Below are positions 26,268 through 33,427 of a DNA stretch of 64,000 bases, in pieces. The position numbers were made by a program, and so were the translations under genes. The DNA lies in the NCBI GenBank assembly GCA_017412645.1, contig JAFPWX010000022.1, forward strand, positions 62,001 through 126,000, in the 5' to 3' direction. The stretch's first letter is position 1, and the number at the start of each line of letters is the position of its first letter. The stretch is from Bacteroidales bacterium (GTDB lineage Bacteria; Bacteroidota; Bacteroidia; Bacteroidales; UBA932). The notes beneath the pieces were generated by a model. That model was given only the letters and a program-made list of their open reading frames with translations. It did not search any database and was not told the origin of the DNA.

Positions 26268-27368
26268 TTATTTCTTGTAGTTTGTTTGATAAAATCTCTT
26301 TTTGACCACCACTGCGGGGAAAACCTTGCGGTGGATTTGGATATAAAGGGTATTCCCGAGAGCTCCCGCTTCCCTGTCCACCAGCGCGAAGCAAATGCTC
26401 TTGTCCAGCGAGATGGAGTGGTAGCCGGTGGTTACAACGCCTACCTCGGTGCCGTCTTCCAGCTGTACCGGATAGCCTGCACGGGGAATGGCCTTGTCCG
26501 CCATTTCCAGGCCTACCAGCTTTTTGGCAGTGCCTTCGGCCTTTTGCTTTGCGATGGCGTCTTTGCCTATGAATTCGGCCTTGTCGAGTTTGCAGAACAT
26601 GCTGAAGCCGGCCATTACAGGAGAGATATCAGCGGAAAGCTCGTCCCCGTAGAGGGGCAGGCCTGCCTCGAAACGAAGAGTATCACGACAGCCGAGCCCG
26701 CATGGGACGACGTCGGCGGCAAGAAGGGCCTTCCAAAGGCCTACTATGGCCTCGGGGGCGGCGTACACCTCGAATCCGTCTTCACCGGTGTAGCCGGTGC
26801 GGCTCACGATGGCGCGCTTTCCATAGAGCTGTGTGTCGACGAAATGGTAGAATTCAATGCCGGAAAGATCAGCGGCAAGCACTTTGCCCAGCACCTGTTC
26901 GGCTTCGGGGCCCTGAACTGCCAGCTGACCCCAGGCCGGTGATTCGTTTTTGATGTTCACGACAAAGCCGTCGGAGTTCTGACGAATCCACTTTTCGTCT
27001 TTGTCCACATTTGCGGCGTTGACGACCAGCAGGTAATGGTCTTTGCGATACTCCTTATAGACGAGGAGGTCGTCTACGGTGCCACCGTCGGGATAAAGCA
27101 TCATGCCATACTGGCACTGGCCTTCAGTCATAGGACTGATGTCACCGCTGAAAATATGATTCACGAAACGTTCAGCATCGGGGCCGGAAACGAATATCTC
27201 GCCCATGTGGGATACGTCGAATACGCCGCAGTGATGCCTCACGGCGTTGTGCTCCTCAGTGATGCTGCTGTATTGGATTGGCATCATGTACCCGGCAAAC
27301 GGGCTCATCTTTGCACCCAGGGCTATATGCTCAGGATACAGACATGTGGTTTTCAGTTGTTCTTCCAT
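26268..27368 (-). CDS. gcvT: Aminomethyltransferase, glycine cleavage T protein
   Basis: 366 residues. N-terminal HIALGAKMSPFAGYMMPIQY, GGTVDDLLVY with the catalytic Asp, and RTGYTGEDGFEVY are typical. It transfers the one-carbon unit to tetrahydrofolate, yielding 5,10-methylene-THF and ammonia. It is the second gene of the operon, 8 nt after the 158-residue unknown gene. Confidence 0.96.
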   Translation of the reverse strand: MEEQLKTTCLYPEHIALGAKMSPFAGYMMPIQYSSITEEHNAVRHHCGVFDVSHMGEIFVSGPDAERFVNHIFSGDISPMTEGQCQYGMMLYPDGGTVDDLLVYKEYRKDHYLLVVNAANVDKDEKWIRQNSDGFVVNIKNESPAWGQLAVQGPEAEQVLGKVLAADLSGIEFYHFVDTQLYGKRAIVSRTGYTGEDGFEVYAAPEAIVGLWKALLAADVVPCGLGCRDTLRFEAGLPLYGDELSADISPVMAGFSMFCKLDKAEFIGKDAIAKQKAEGTAKKLVGLEMADKAIPRAGYPVQLEDGTEVGVVTTGYHSISLDKSICFALVDREAGALGNTLYIQIHRKVFPAVVVKKRFYQTNYKK

Positions 27369-27376
27369 TGTGGTTA

Positions 27377-27853
27377 TTAGCTCCTTAGAATATCTAAGTC
27401 TTTCTTGAGAATCATTTTGGGATCCATGAGGGCAACCTTTTGGAACAACTGTACCTGACGGGGGAAGGAGAGATACACTTTGTCTTCGTGCTTACCCTTG
27501 CGCCACCATTTGTAGAAACCCACAGGGTCGTTCTCGAAAGGAATCTGAGCCATGATCCCTCCGCTGTAACCGGGATAATCGATAGTGAGTTTGAGACCCG
27601 TGAAGCGTTTGTAATAATCAGGATCTGCTCTGCGAAGCTTGCTCACAAGAGGATTGAGGACCTCATAGACGTCTACCTGGAGGACCTTTTCCTTGACTAT
27701 CATTTTATGGATGCGTACAGGATCGATATTGATCCAAACTCCCATTTTGAGGGTGACGGGGCCTTCGTCCGTGTCGAGCGTGAGCTCGTCCATCGACGTA
27801 TAAACCTTCTCTGGATCGAGGGGGTAGGAAGCTATTTGCTCCATTTCATCCAT
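27377..27853 (-). CDS. Unrecognised 158-residue protein heading the gcv operon
   Basis: A soluble protein with no signal peptide or membrane segment. It is rich in Asp, Lys, Pro and Val, with PVTLKMGVWINIDPVRIHKM and DYPGYSGGIMAQIPFENDPVGFYKWW as the most distinctive stretches. I recognise no family. It is the first gene of the operon that continues into gcvT, and its ATG lies 7 nt after a -7 box, so the mRNA should be leaderless or almost so. A role tied to glycine cleavage is suggested by position only. Confidence 0.75.
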   Translation of the reverse strand: MDEMEQIASYPLDPEKVYTSMDELTLDTDEGPVTLKMGVWINIDPVRIHKMIVKEKVLQVDVYEVLNPLVSKLRRADPDYYKRFTGLKLTIDYPGYSGGIMAQIPFENDPVGFYKWWRKGKHEDKVYLSFPRQVQLFQKVALMDPKMILKKDLDILRS

Positions 27854-27860
27854 ATCGTCA

Positions 27861-27868
27861 CAAATTTA
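27861..27868 (-). promoter_or_regulatory. -7 box of the gcv operon with overlapping TCGTCAC box
   Basis: Minus-strand TAAATTTG ends 7 nt before the ATG at 27853. Immediately downstream, plus-strand ATCGTCAC (27854-27861) matches seven of eight bases of the TTCGTCAC boxes in front of the LytTR gene. It sits on the expected transcription start. Confidence 0.55.
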
Positions 27869-27906
27869 TGGTTTTTTTTTCAAAAAACCTAATCTGGATG
27901 TGTTAA

Positions 27907-28716
27907 TTAGAGCAAATTAGCAAGTTTGTCGTAGTAGCGTTTTGAGACTGGAATGCTGGGGACCCCCTCCATATCCAGATCGGCAAAAATCCAACCCTGC
28001 TGCTTTCGAAGAATGGTAATGTGCTCAGGATTTACGAAATAAGAACGCTGACAGCGCACAAGGCCGTGACGGGTGCAGCTTTCCTCGATGGAATTCATGG
28101 GCGCTCGGAGAGAGTACTTTACAGGGCGCCCGTTGTCGGAATACCAGATGCTCATGTAGTTTTCGTCTGCCTTGATGTACAGTATGGCCTTTACCGCTAT
28201 CACCAGTTTGGGTTTATGGTAAACGTCGTAAAAGCGGATAAGGCTGTCGTCGCCTGCCGCGAGGGCTTCTTCAGACTCTCCTGTGCTCGCGATGATAAAG
28301 CCAAGAGTGAGTATCACATAAGGGAAAATCAGAATCAGAAACATCTTTGGAAGGCAGATCCTGAAAAGGGCATCGAAATACGGATATTCTCCCAGGGAAA
28401 TGAGGGAGATATACATGCTCGCAAAGAGAACTCCGACAAGGATTTCACCGACGCACCAGGAAATATACATGAACCAGGTGAACTTTCTTGCCTTTTCGAA
28501 AAGTCGGAATATCAGGCGAGCAAGCGAATCTACCACCAGAAGTATCGCAAATGAGATGGTAACGTTCAGCGTGAATAGCCCCCGTCCCATGTCCAATAGT
28601 CCTCCCAGGTCGAAAGGATTATACACGATTGTGAAAACCAGATAAAAGACAGCAGGCAGAATCATGGCCTGAATCGTTGCCGGCCAGCGGAAGAAATACT
28701 TTGGAATATTACTCAT
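27907..28716 (-). CDS. Membrane-bound LytTR transcriptional regulator
   Basis: 269 residues. Four hydrophobic segments fill residues about 12-150, followed by a linker and a C-terminal LytTR DNA-binding domain (about 165-269: ILYIKADENYMSIWY, RCQRSYFVNPEHI, VSKRYYDKL). There is no receiver domain and no partner kinase nearby, so the membrane part itself may sense a signal. Four TTCGTCAC boxes flank its promoter, which suggests autoregulation. The gcv operon starts 53 nt downstream on the same strand with a related box. Confidence 0.9.
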   Translation of the reverse strand: MSNIPKYFFRWPATIQAMILPAVFYLVFTIVYNPFDLGGLLDMGRGLFTLNVTISFAILLVVDSLARLIFRLFEKARKFTWFMYISWCVGEILVGVLFASMYISLISLGEYPYFDALFRICLPKMFLILIFPYVILTLGFIIASTGESEEALAAGDDSLIRFYDVYHKPKLVIAVKAILYIKADENYMSIWYSDNGRPVKYSLRAPMNSIEESCTRHGLVRCQRSYFVNPEHITILRKQQGWIFADLDMEGVPSIPVSKRYYDKLANLL

Positions 28717-28718
28717 TA

Positions 28719-28824
28719 TTCGTCACGTATTTGATGTGACAAATATACAAAATATATCAATTTCGTCACTAAAATCGAGCTGTTCGTCACAATTCATGTG
28801 CTTTTATCACATTTCATTCGTCAC
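28719..28824. repeat. Array of four TTCGTCAC boxes, candidate LytTR operators
   Basis: Exact plus-strand copies start at 28719, 28762, 28783 and 28817. Two spacings (43 and 21 bp) are close to whole helical turns. Partial copies occur at 28803-28810 (TTTATCAC) and 28825-28830 (TGTCAC), and GTCAC at 28722-28726 faces GTGAC at 28736-28740 as an inverted repeat. LytTR proteins are known to bind pairs of spaced direct repeats; the assignment of these to the adjacent regulator is inference. Confidence 0.6.
28740..28747 (-). promoter_or_regulatory. -7 box of the LytTR gene
   Basis: Minus-strand TATATTTG lies 23 nt before the start codon at 28716. The box at 28762-28769 covers the -30 to -36 region and the box at 28719-28726 lies in the short leader. 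Confidence 0.6.
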
Positions 28825-28859
28825 TGTCACTTTTTAAAAAATATCCCGATTCTGCTGCT

Positions 28860-28867
28860 TATTTTTG
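28860..28867 (+). promoter_or_regulatory. -7 box of the candidate small RNA
   Basis: TATTTTTG followed by C matches TAnnTTTG. No coding start follows; a terminator-like hairpin begins about 70 nt downstream. The last TTCGTCAC box ends 35 nt upstream. Confidence 0.5.
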
Positions 28868-28873
28868 CATTGC

Positions 28874-28975
28874 AAATAAGGAAACAAGGTATAAGTAACA
28901 TTTTAGTTATAGTACTTGGACTATTGAAAAACTCCTAAAAAGCCCGTGGATGTGAATCCCCGGGCTTTATTCGTG
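28874..28975 (+). ncRNA. Candidate small RNA of about 100 nt
   Basis: The interval runs from the predicted start after the -7 box at 28860-28867 to the hairpin at 28939-28968. It contains no open frame longer than a few codons that would end before the hairpin. The 5' part is A/T-rich, with a weak TAAC/GTTA stem. It lies between the LytTR operator array and the tRNA-Phe promoter. I do not recognise an Rfam family. The 28717-29036 gap is fully accounted for by the box array, this RNA and the tRNA promoter. Confidence 0.45.
28939..28968 (+). terminator. Intrinsic terminator of the candidate small RNA
   Basis: AAAGCCCG (28939-28946) pairs perfectly with CGGGCTTT (28961-28968), and GGA/TCC pairs inside the loop. 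T-rich sequence follows (TTTATTCG, then a run of T at 28977-28982). Confidence 0.6.
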
Positions 28976-28993
28976 TTATTTTTTGGAAAATAA

Positions 28994-29024
28994 TTTGCAG
29001 ATTGTCCGAAATTGTATATCTTTG
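28994..29024 (+). promoter_or_regulatory. Complete promoter of tRNA-Phe (-33 TTTG, 19 bp, -7 TATCTTTG)
   Basis: TTTG at 28994-28997 and TATCTTTG at 29017-29024 are separated by exactly 19 bp, the full Bacteroides primary-sigma consensus. The leader CAGTCCCAAAAC up to the tRNA is shared with tRNA-Glu. Confidence 0.75.
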
Positions 29025-29036
29025 CAGTCCCAAAAC

Positions 29037-29109
29037 GGTGCTGTAGCTCAGGTGGTAGAGCAATGGACTGAAAATCCATGTGTCGCCGGTTCAACTCCTG
29101 CCAGCACCA
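29037..29109 (+). tRNA. tRNA-Phe (GAA)
   Basis: 73 nt cloverleaf: acceptor GGTGCTG/CAGCACC, D arm GCTC/GAGC, anticodon stem ATGGA/TCCAT with loop CTGAAAA (anticodon GAA), T loop TTCAACT, discriminator A. CCA is not encoded. The T stem GCCGG/CCTGC has one C-T mismatch (29087 with 29099). Confidence 0.95.
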
Positions 29110-29114
29110 CTCGC

Positions 29115-29148
29115 GAGGTCGACCTGCAAAGGCCGGCCTCTTTTTTTT
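29115..29148 (+). terminator. Intrinsic terminator after tRNA-Phe
   Basis: An 11-bp stem with one mismatch and one G-T pair (GAGGTCGACCT with AGGCCGGCCTC), GCAA loop, then eight T. The stop codon of the convergent DUF4249 gene lies within the T run. Confidence 0.85.
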
Positions 29149-29995
29149 ATTCCCCTACCCTTATTGTATACTTGCTGGCGCCGTAGCCGCACCAGTATCC
29201 AATACCGCCTGTGACATTGTATGCCGGATTATATGAAGACGGAAACAGTGCTACCGCAGAAAGGGAGACGACCCGGTCATAACTGTCCCAAAACGAATAT
29301 GACTCGGCATCCATGGTGCAGAACCTCACCTTAACCTCTTCCCCTTTCTCGAAAGAGGCAGGATTCCATTCCCATGAAGACTGATTGTTGACGCTGAGTC
29401 CTCTCATTATAGAGAGTTCGGCCGGTCTTCCCAGATTACTGTCCTTATGGCAGCCCATGTAGGATGCCACGTACGAACTGTCCTTGCCCGCAACCTTGAC
29501 GAACAGGCGGTAGTAATCATCCGAACCCTCCGGGTCTCTGAAACTGGCCTTTATGTTGTATTTACCCCTGTCGTCAGGCGATGGCACGCACCATAGGCTG
29601 TCCAGAGCCACAGCTGAGGGAAGGGTTGTCCTGGCAGTTGCTGTCATGCCGCTTAATTCTACTTTGAGCGTATATGCTTTGCCGGCCACGCCTCTCATAT
29701 CTGCGGTTGTATAGATATAGGGCGGGAAGTATTTCTTGTTGTCCATACCAGTGAGAATAACGGAATTCTCGCCATCGGAAACGGTTATTTTGGCATGACG
29801 GGCAAGATGGTTCTTCTGATTGTCTATGTTCTGGTATTCAGTAGACGTGGGAACTGAGGTGGTAACCATCACTATAGGGAATCCGCCTGCGTCGATCCAG
29901 CCCTCCACCACGAGCCTCTCCTCCCCTTCCGGTTGCCAGGAAGGAGTGCATGCCGCTGCAAGAATCAGGGCGACGAGAGCAAGGTGCTTTTTCAT
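29147..29995 (-). CDS. DUF4249 lipoprotein
   Basis: 282 residues. A lipobox AAAC at residues 13-16 marks an outer-membrane or periplasmic lipoprotein. Residues 25-145 (LVVEGWIDAGGFPIVMVTTS and AKITVSDGENSV) match the DUF4249 family, which is commonly encoded beside a TonB-dependent receptor. It overlaps the receptor gene by 4 nt. A role as the surface partner of that receptor is inferred from context; the ligand is unknown. Confidence 0.87.
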   Translation of the reverse strand: MKKHLALVALILAAACTPSWQPEGEERLVVEGWIDAGGFPIVMVTTSVPTSTEYQNIDNQKNHLARHAKITVSDGENSVILTGMDNKKYFPPYIYTTADMRGVAGKAYTLKVELSGMTATARTTLPSAVALDSLWCVPSPDDRGKYNIKASFRDPEGSDDYYRLFVKVAGKDSSYVASYMGCHKDSNLGRPAELSIMRGLSVNNQSSWEWNPASFEKGEEVKVRFCTMDAESYSFWDSYDRVVSLSAVALFPSSYNPAYNVTGGIGYWCGYGASKYTIRVGE

Positions 29996-31998
29996 AGGCG
30001 GTAGAATATGCTGACTGACGGAAGTATTGTGAATCCCAAATTAAACGGGCCGTATGCGAACTTACGGTCCTCGGTAACGTAAAGCTTATACAGAACAGGA
30101 TTCTCCCGCATGGTGGCGTTGTACATGGAGAAATTCAGGCCCAGCGTCTGACGCGAGTCCTGAATGATGAACCAGTTGAAGGAAAGGTCTGTCCTGAAGT
30201 AAGGAGCAAGCCTGTTTGAATTATGGGCTCCGAAATGTGAAATGACCCGATTGCCCAAGAGGTAGAAGGAATCCGGAGCGGTGAAGGGCGTGCCGCTGGC
30301 GGCGACCACTGATGCTCCTGCAGACCAGCCGCGTCCGTTCCAGGAAGCGACTGCATTGAATTCGTGGAGCCTCTCGTGATTGGACGGGTACTCCCCTTCA
30401 TAGCCGGGCACGTCGAAGTTTCGCAGCGAGCGGCCTACGTTGTAGGCTATCCAGCCTGTAAGCCTGCCGGACTGTTTATGGAACATTACCGAAAGCCCGA
30501 AGTTGCGGCCGTCTCCCTTCAGCAGTTCCCTGTCAAGGTCATAAGTGCCTGTCATGAAGTCGAAGAGGTCTCCTTTGTATTCTACCTGGCCCTGCAAAGT
30601 GCGATAGTAAAGATCTGCTTTGATGGCATACATCCCTCTGTCGATGGTATTTTCATACGACAGTATTCCATAGACTGAACTCTGCGGATCGGCATGCTTT
30701 CCCGCGAGAAACCAGAATTCGCAGGGCATGCCAAGATTGGTGAGTCCTGTCTGGAACAGGTACTGTCGCGCCGTGCCTGCCGTGAATTCCAACTTGCCGG
30801 CGGAGAGCAGATTCCATCGCAAGGTTCCGCTGGGAGAAAGGCCCCAGTGGGACTGACGTTCAGGATCAAGGAAATGACTGCCGCGAAGACGAAGCGATGC
30901 CGAAAGCTCAGGGGTGAGCTGCATTTCATAACTGCCCCACAGGCTACTCTCAAGGGCAGTCTGAATCTCTGCTGAACCGGCAGACGCGACCGTGATGCCT
31001 TTTAAATAGGGGTATTGAAGCTGTGCTCTGTACCCGGCGGTTTCGGCCCCTGCGCTCCAGTTCCCGTTTTCCAAGGATATTCTATAGCCCGCGCTCTCTA
31101 TTCCCGACGGGATTGATGCGCCCATGGAGTTGAAGTCGATGTCCACAGACAGGTCGTAGGTGCTGGTCCATATCTGCTGGAGGAGCCCGGAATGCTTCCA
31201 GGATGCGCTGGCCAGCTTATTTCCCCAGCCGGCATTGATGCCCAGAGAGCTATCTTCCGATATGTAATTCCCCTTGTCTCGCCCAGAATACAGGTTGAAG
31301 ACGAGTATGTCCTGGGTCGAGGGCCTTGAAACCAGGCTGAGATTCATATCTCCGAAGCCGTATTCCAAAGGGTCTTCCCCCAATTTTATCTGATCCTTAT
31401 AGAGCAGATTGATGAACGATCCTCTACCGGACAGGGAAAGTGCAGTGCACGAGCCTATGGCCTGCCTCAGCGTTCCCTGGGCTGATATGAGCCCTGTGGA
31501 TAAATCGAGCCGCGTATGTTCGGGGATGTCTTCGGGGAGAGTCAGATCCACTTCCCCTCCCAGTCTGTTGGCGCTCACGGCCCTTTGCGAATAACGCATT
31601 GTGGAGAAGTGGGGAGGATTGAAGACTGAGAAGATTCCGAGCAGATGTTTTGCTCCGTACACCGGAACCCCCTGCATGCTGACGATGCTGTGGGCGCTTT
31701 CACTTCCCTGTATGTGAAGGCCGGCATCCAGTTCGCTGCCTGTCTCCACTCCGGGGAGAGAGGTCAGGAAACGCACCGGATCGGCGTTGCCAAGAATTGA
31801 AGGGATTGAGGCCAGACCGCCGATTTCCACCTTCTGCACCCCGGCGCGGCCAAGGGCAAGAGCGGAAGTGCGCTTGCGGGCCGACAGCACTGTGCTGTCA
31901 AGTTTATCTACAACCGAATCGGTCTGCCCCCGGGCTTCTACGAAAGCCAAAAGGCAGAGAAGCACAAAGGCAGACCGTAACGGTTGCTTGAAAAGCAT
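29992..31998 (-). CDS. TonB-dependent outer-membrane receptor
   Basis: 668 residues. The signal peptide ends near residue 25 (EARGQ). The plug domain follows (LTSLPGVETGSELDAGLHIQG, then SMQGVPVYGAKHLLG), then a barrel of about 500 residues ending FTILPSVSIFYRL. It lacks the CarboxypepD-regulatory-like N-terminal extension seen on many Bacteroidota receptors of this type. It imports an unknown ligand with TonB energy. It lies between a lipoprotein (13 nt upstream) and the DUF4249 gene. Confidence 0.88.
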   Translation of the reverse strand: MLFKQPLRSAFVLLCLLAFVEARGQTDSVVDKLDSTVLSARKRTSALALGRAGVQKVEIGGLASIPSILGNADPVRFLTSLPGVETGSELDAGLHIQGSESAHSIVSMQGVPVYGAKHLLGIFSVFNPPHFSTMRYSQRAVSANRLGGEVDLTLPEDIPEHTRLDLSTGLISAQGTLRQAIGSCTALSLSGRGSFINLLYKDQIKLGEDPLEYGFGDMNLSLVSRPSTQDILVFNLYSGRDKGNYISEDSSLGINAGWGNKLASASWKHSGLLQQIWTSTYDLSVDIDFNSMGASIPSGIESAGYRISLENGNWSAGAETAGYRAQLQYPYLKGITVASAGSAEIQTALESSLWGSYEMQLTPELSASLRLRGSHFLDPERQSHWGLSPSGTLRWNLLSAGKLEFTAGTARQYLFQTGLTNLGMPCEFWFLAGKHADPQSSVYGILSYENTIDRGMYAIKADLYYRTLQGQVEYKGDLFDFMTGTYDLDRELLKGDGRNFGLSVMFHKQSGRLTGWIAYNVGRSLRNFDVPGYEGEYPSNHERLHEFNAVASWNGRGWSAGASVVAASGTPFTAPDSFYLLGNRVISHFGAHNSNRLAPYFRTDLSFNWFIIQDSRQTLGLNFSMYNATMRENPVLYKLYVTEDRKFAYGPFNLGFTILPSVSIFYRL

Positions 31999-32011
31999 TC
32001 AGATAATAATC

Positions 32012-33325
32012 TTACTCTTCTGCGGGAACCATGGACTGGATATATTCCTGGACCTTGCCGACGAGGTTCTCGAGAGCGGCATAGGTCTTGCCGAAGTTCT
32101 CTGCGGTGAAGAATTCGGGAACAGCCTGGCTGGTGCCGTCCTGGAAGTTGATTACGGCTGTGACGTCGATTTCTTTCTCTTCGTTTTCGAAAGCCTTTGC
32201 CCTTACAGAAGCCTGCACTACGCTACCCTTGTCGTAATAGACATTGAGGTTGTAATAGGGCTCGATCTGCTTGAGAAGTGCGTTAGCTTCTTCTGCATTC
32301 TTGGGCTCTGCACCGGCGATAGTGGCAAATTTGCTGTAGAGTTCGTTGAACTTGATGTTACCCTTTACCTGTACCTGGCCGAGTACGTCGAGGGCGACCT
32401 GGGCATTCTCGCATGCGAACGGGAATTCGCTCTCTATTTCCTCTTCTTCTCCGGACTTCGGATAGGGATTGTCGACAATATTAAGGCCGGTAGCTTTAGA
32501 AGTGAGTTCGAGAAGGAGTTTCTTGTTACGCCTGAGGGTAAACGCCTCATCGAAGGTGCCGCCCTTGAGGGAGAGCTTGGAAAGGTTGACGGCGTAATCG
32601 CCTGCCTTTACTGCAAGGTCAGCATTGATGGTTACTGCCTTAAGGTCGGTAATTTCACGGGGATCTGCCACACCGTTGTAGCTGAGGTTGCCTTCCACGG
32701 TGAAGTGCTTGTTGTTGTCGGCAGTGAAGTAGCCGGTCATCTTGGCGGGGAGGATAAGGTAGGTGTAATCTTTTTCGACCATGCCGCTGACGTTAACCCA
32801 GTTGCGGTTCTCATCGTAGTAACCATTTGACTGGTATTCATAGCTCCTGACAAGGATGGTTTTGTCTCCGTTGGTGAATTCTACGTCAGCAACATAATTG
32901 TGATTATCTGCGGAGAAAGCAATCTGGAAATCCTTGAAGTCGCCGCTTTCCTTGATGCCCTTGCCTTCTGCATTGAAGGTGTAGTGACCTTTGGCGTTGG
33001 ACATATCGATGGTATAGGTGTGAGTGTAGACGAGATTCTTCAAATCAACATTGCTTTCTTCCGTTTCGATTTCGGGTGCATCTGCTTTGTCAATTTCGAC
33101 ATCTCCGCTTTCAAGGAAAAGGATGGCGGGAATCACGACGTCTGCAGTGGCCTTCCAATTGTTCAGGTCGAGCTCCTGGATGAAAGCCTCACCGGTGGCA
33201 TCGATCTTGTTGGCCTGCTCTTCGGCAGTGTACTTCTTTTCCGCTTTCTGCTTGTTGCAGGAAACGAGAGACATTCCCGCTGCTATCGCGAGCAGGAGCA
33301 TCATGCTTGTGAAAATCTTTTTCAT
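32012..33325 (-). CDS. Unrecognised lipoprotein upstream of the TonB receptor
   Basis: 437 residues. A lipobox SLVSC near residues 19-23 indicates a lipoprotein; the first 30 residues after it are Lys/Glu-rich. The rest is beta-rich with repeated short strands and acidic loops (for example GEEEEIESE), without a motif I can name. It opens the three-gene run with the TonB receptor and DUF4249. A ligand-binding or assembly role at the surface would fit but is not shown. Confidence 0.78.
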   Translation of the reverse strand: MKKIFTSMMLLLAIAAGMSLVSCNKQKAEKKYTAEEQANKIDATGEAFIQELDLNNWKATADVVIPAILFLESGDVEIDKADAPEIETEESNVDLKNLVYTHTYTIDMSNAKGHYTFNAEGKGIKESGDFKDFQIAFSADNHNYVADVEFTNGDKTILVRSYEYQSNGYYDENRNWVNVSGMVEKDYTYLILPAKMTGYFTADNNKHFTVEGNLSYNGVADPREITDLKAVTINADLAVKAGDYAVNLSKLSLKGGTFDEAFTLRRNKKLLLELTSKATGLNIVDNPYPKSGEEEEIESEFPFACENAQVALDVLGQVQVKGNIKFNELYSKFATIAGAEPKNAEEANALLKQIEPYYNLNVYYDKGSVVQASVRAKAFENEEKEIDVTAVINFQDGTSQAVPEFFTAENFGKTYAALENLVGKVQEYIQSMVPAEE

Positions 33326-33380
33326 ATAGGTAAAAAATAAATTTCCTCTTATATAGATTAAAAATTTGGCATATTCGTTG

Positions 33381-33388
33381 CAAAATTA
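33381..33388 (-). promoter_or_regulatory. -7 box of the lipoprotein-receptor operon
   Basis: Minus-strand TAATTTTG followed by C matches TAnnTTTG. The leader is about 50 nt and A/T-rich, with AAGAGGAAA upstream of the ATG. Confidence 0.55.
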
Positions 33389-33427
33389 GTTACATTTTTA
33401 GAAATACTTCGTCTTTTATACGAAATT

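Noticed and set aside
27870-27900. A/T hairpin after the LytTR gene as a terminator
   Set aside because: The stem is mostly A-T with only two G-C pairs and lies on the gcv promoter side; too weak to call.
27854-27906. Glycine riboswitch upstream of the gcv operon
   Set aside because: Only 53 bp separate the genes and the promoter leaves at most a 2-nt leader; there is no room for an aptamer.
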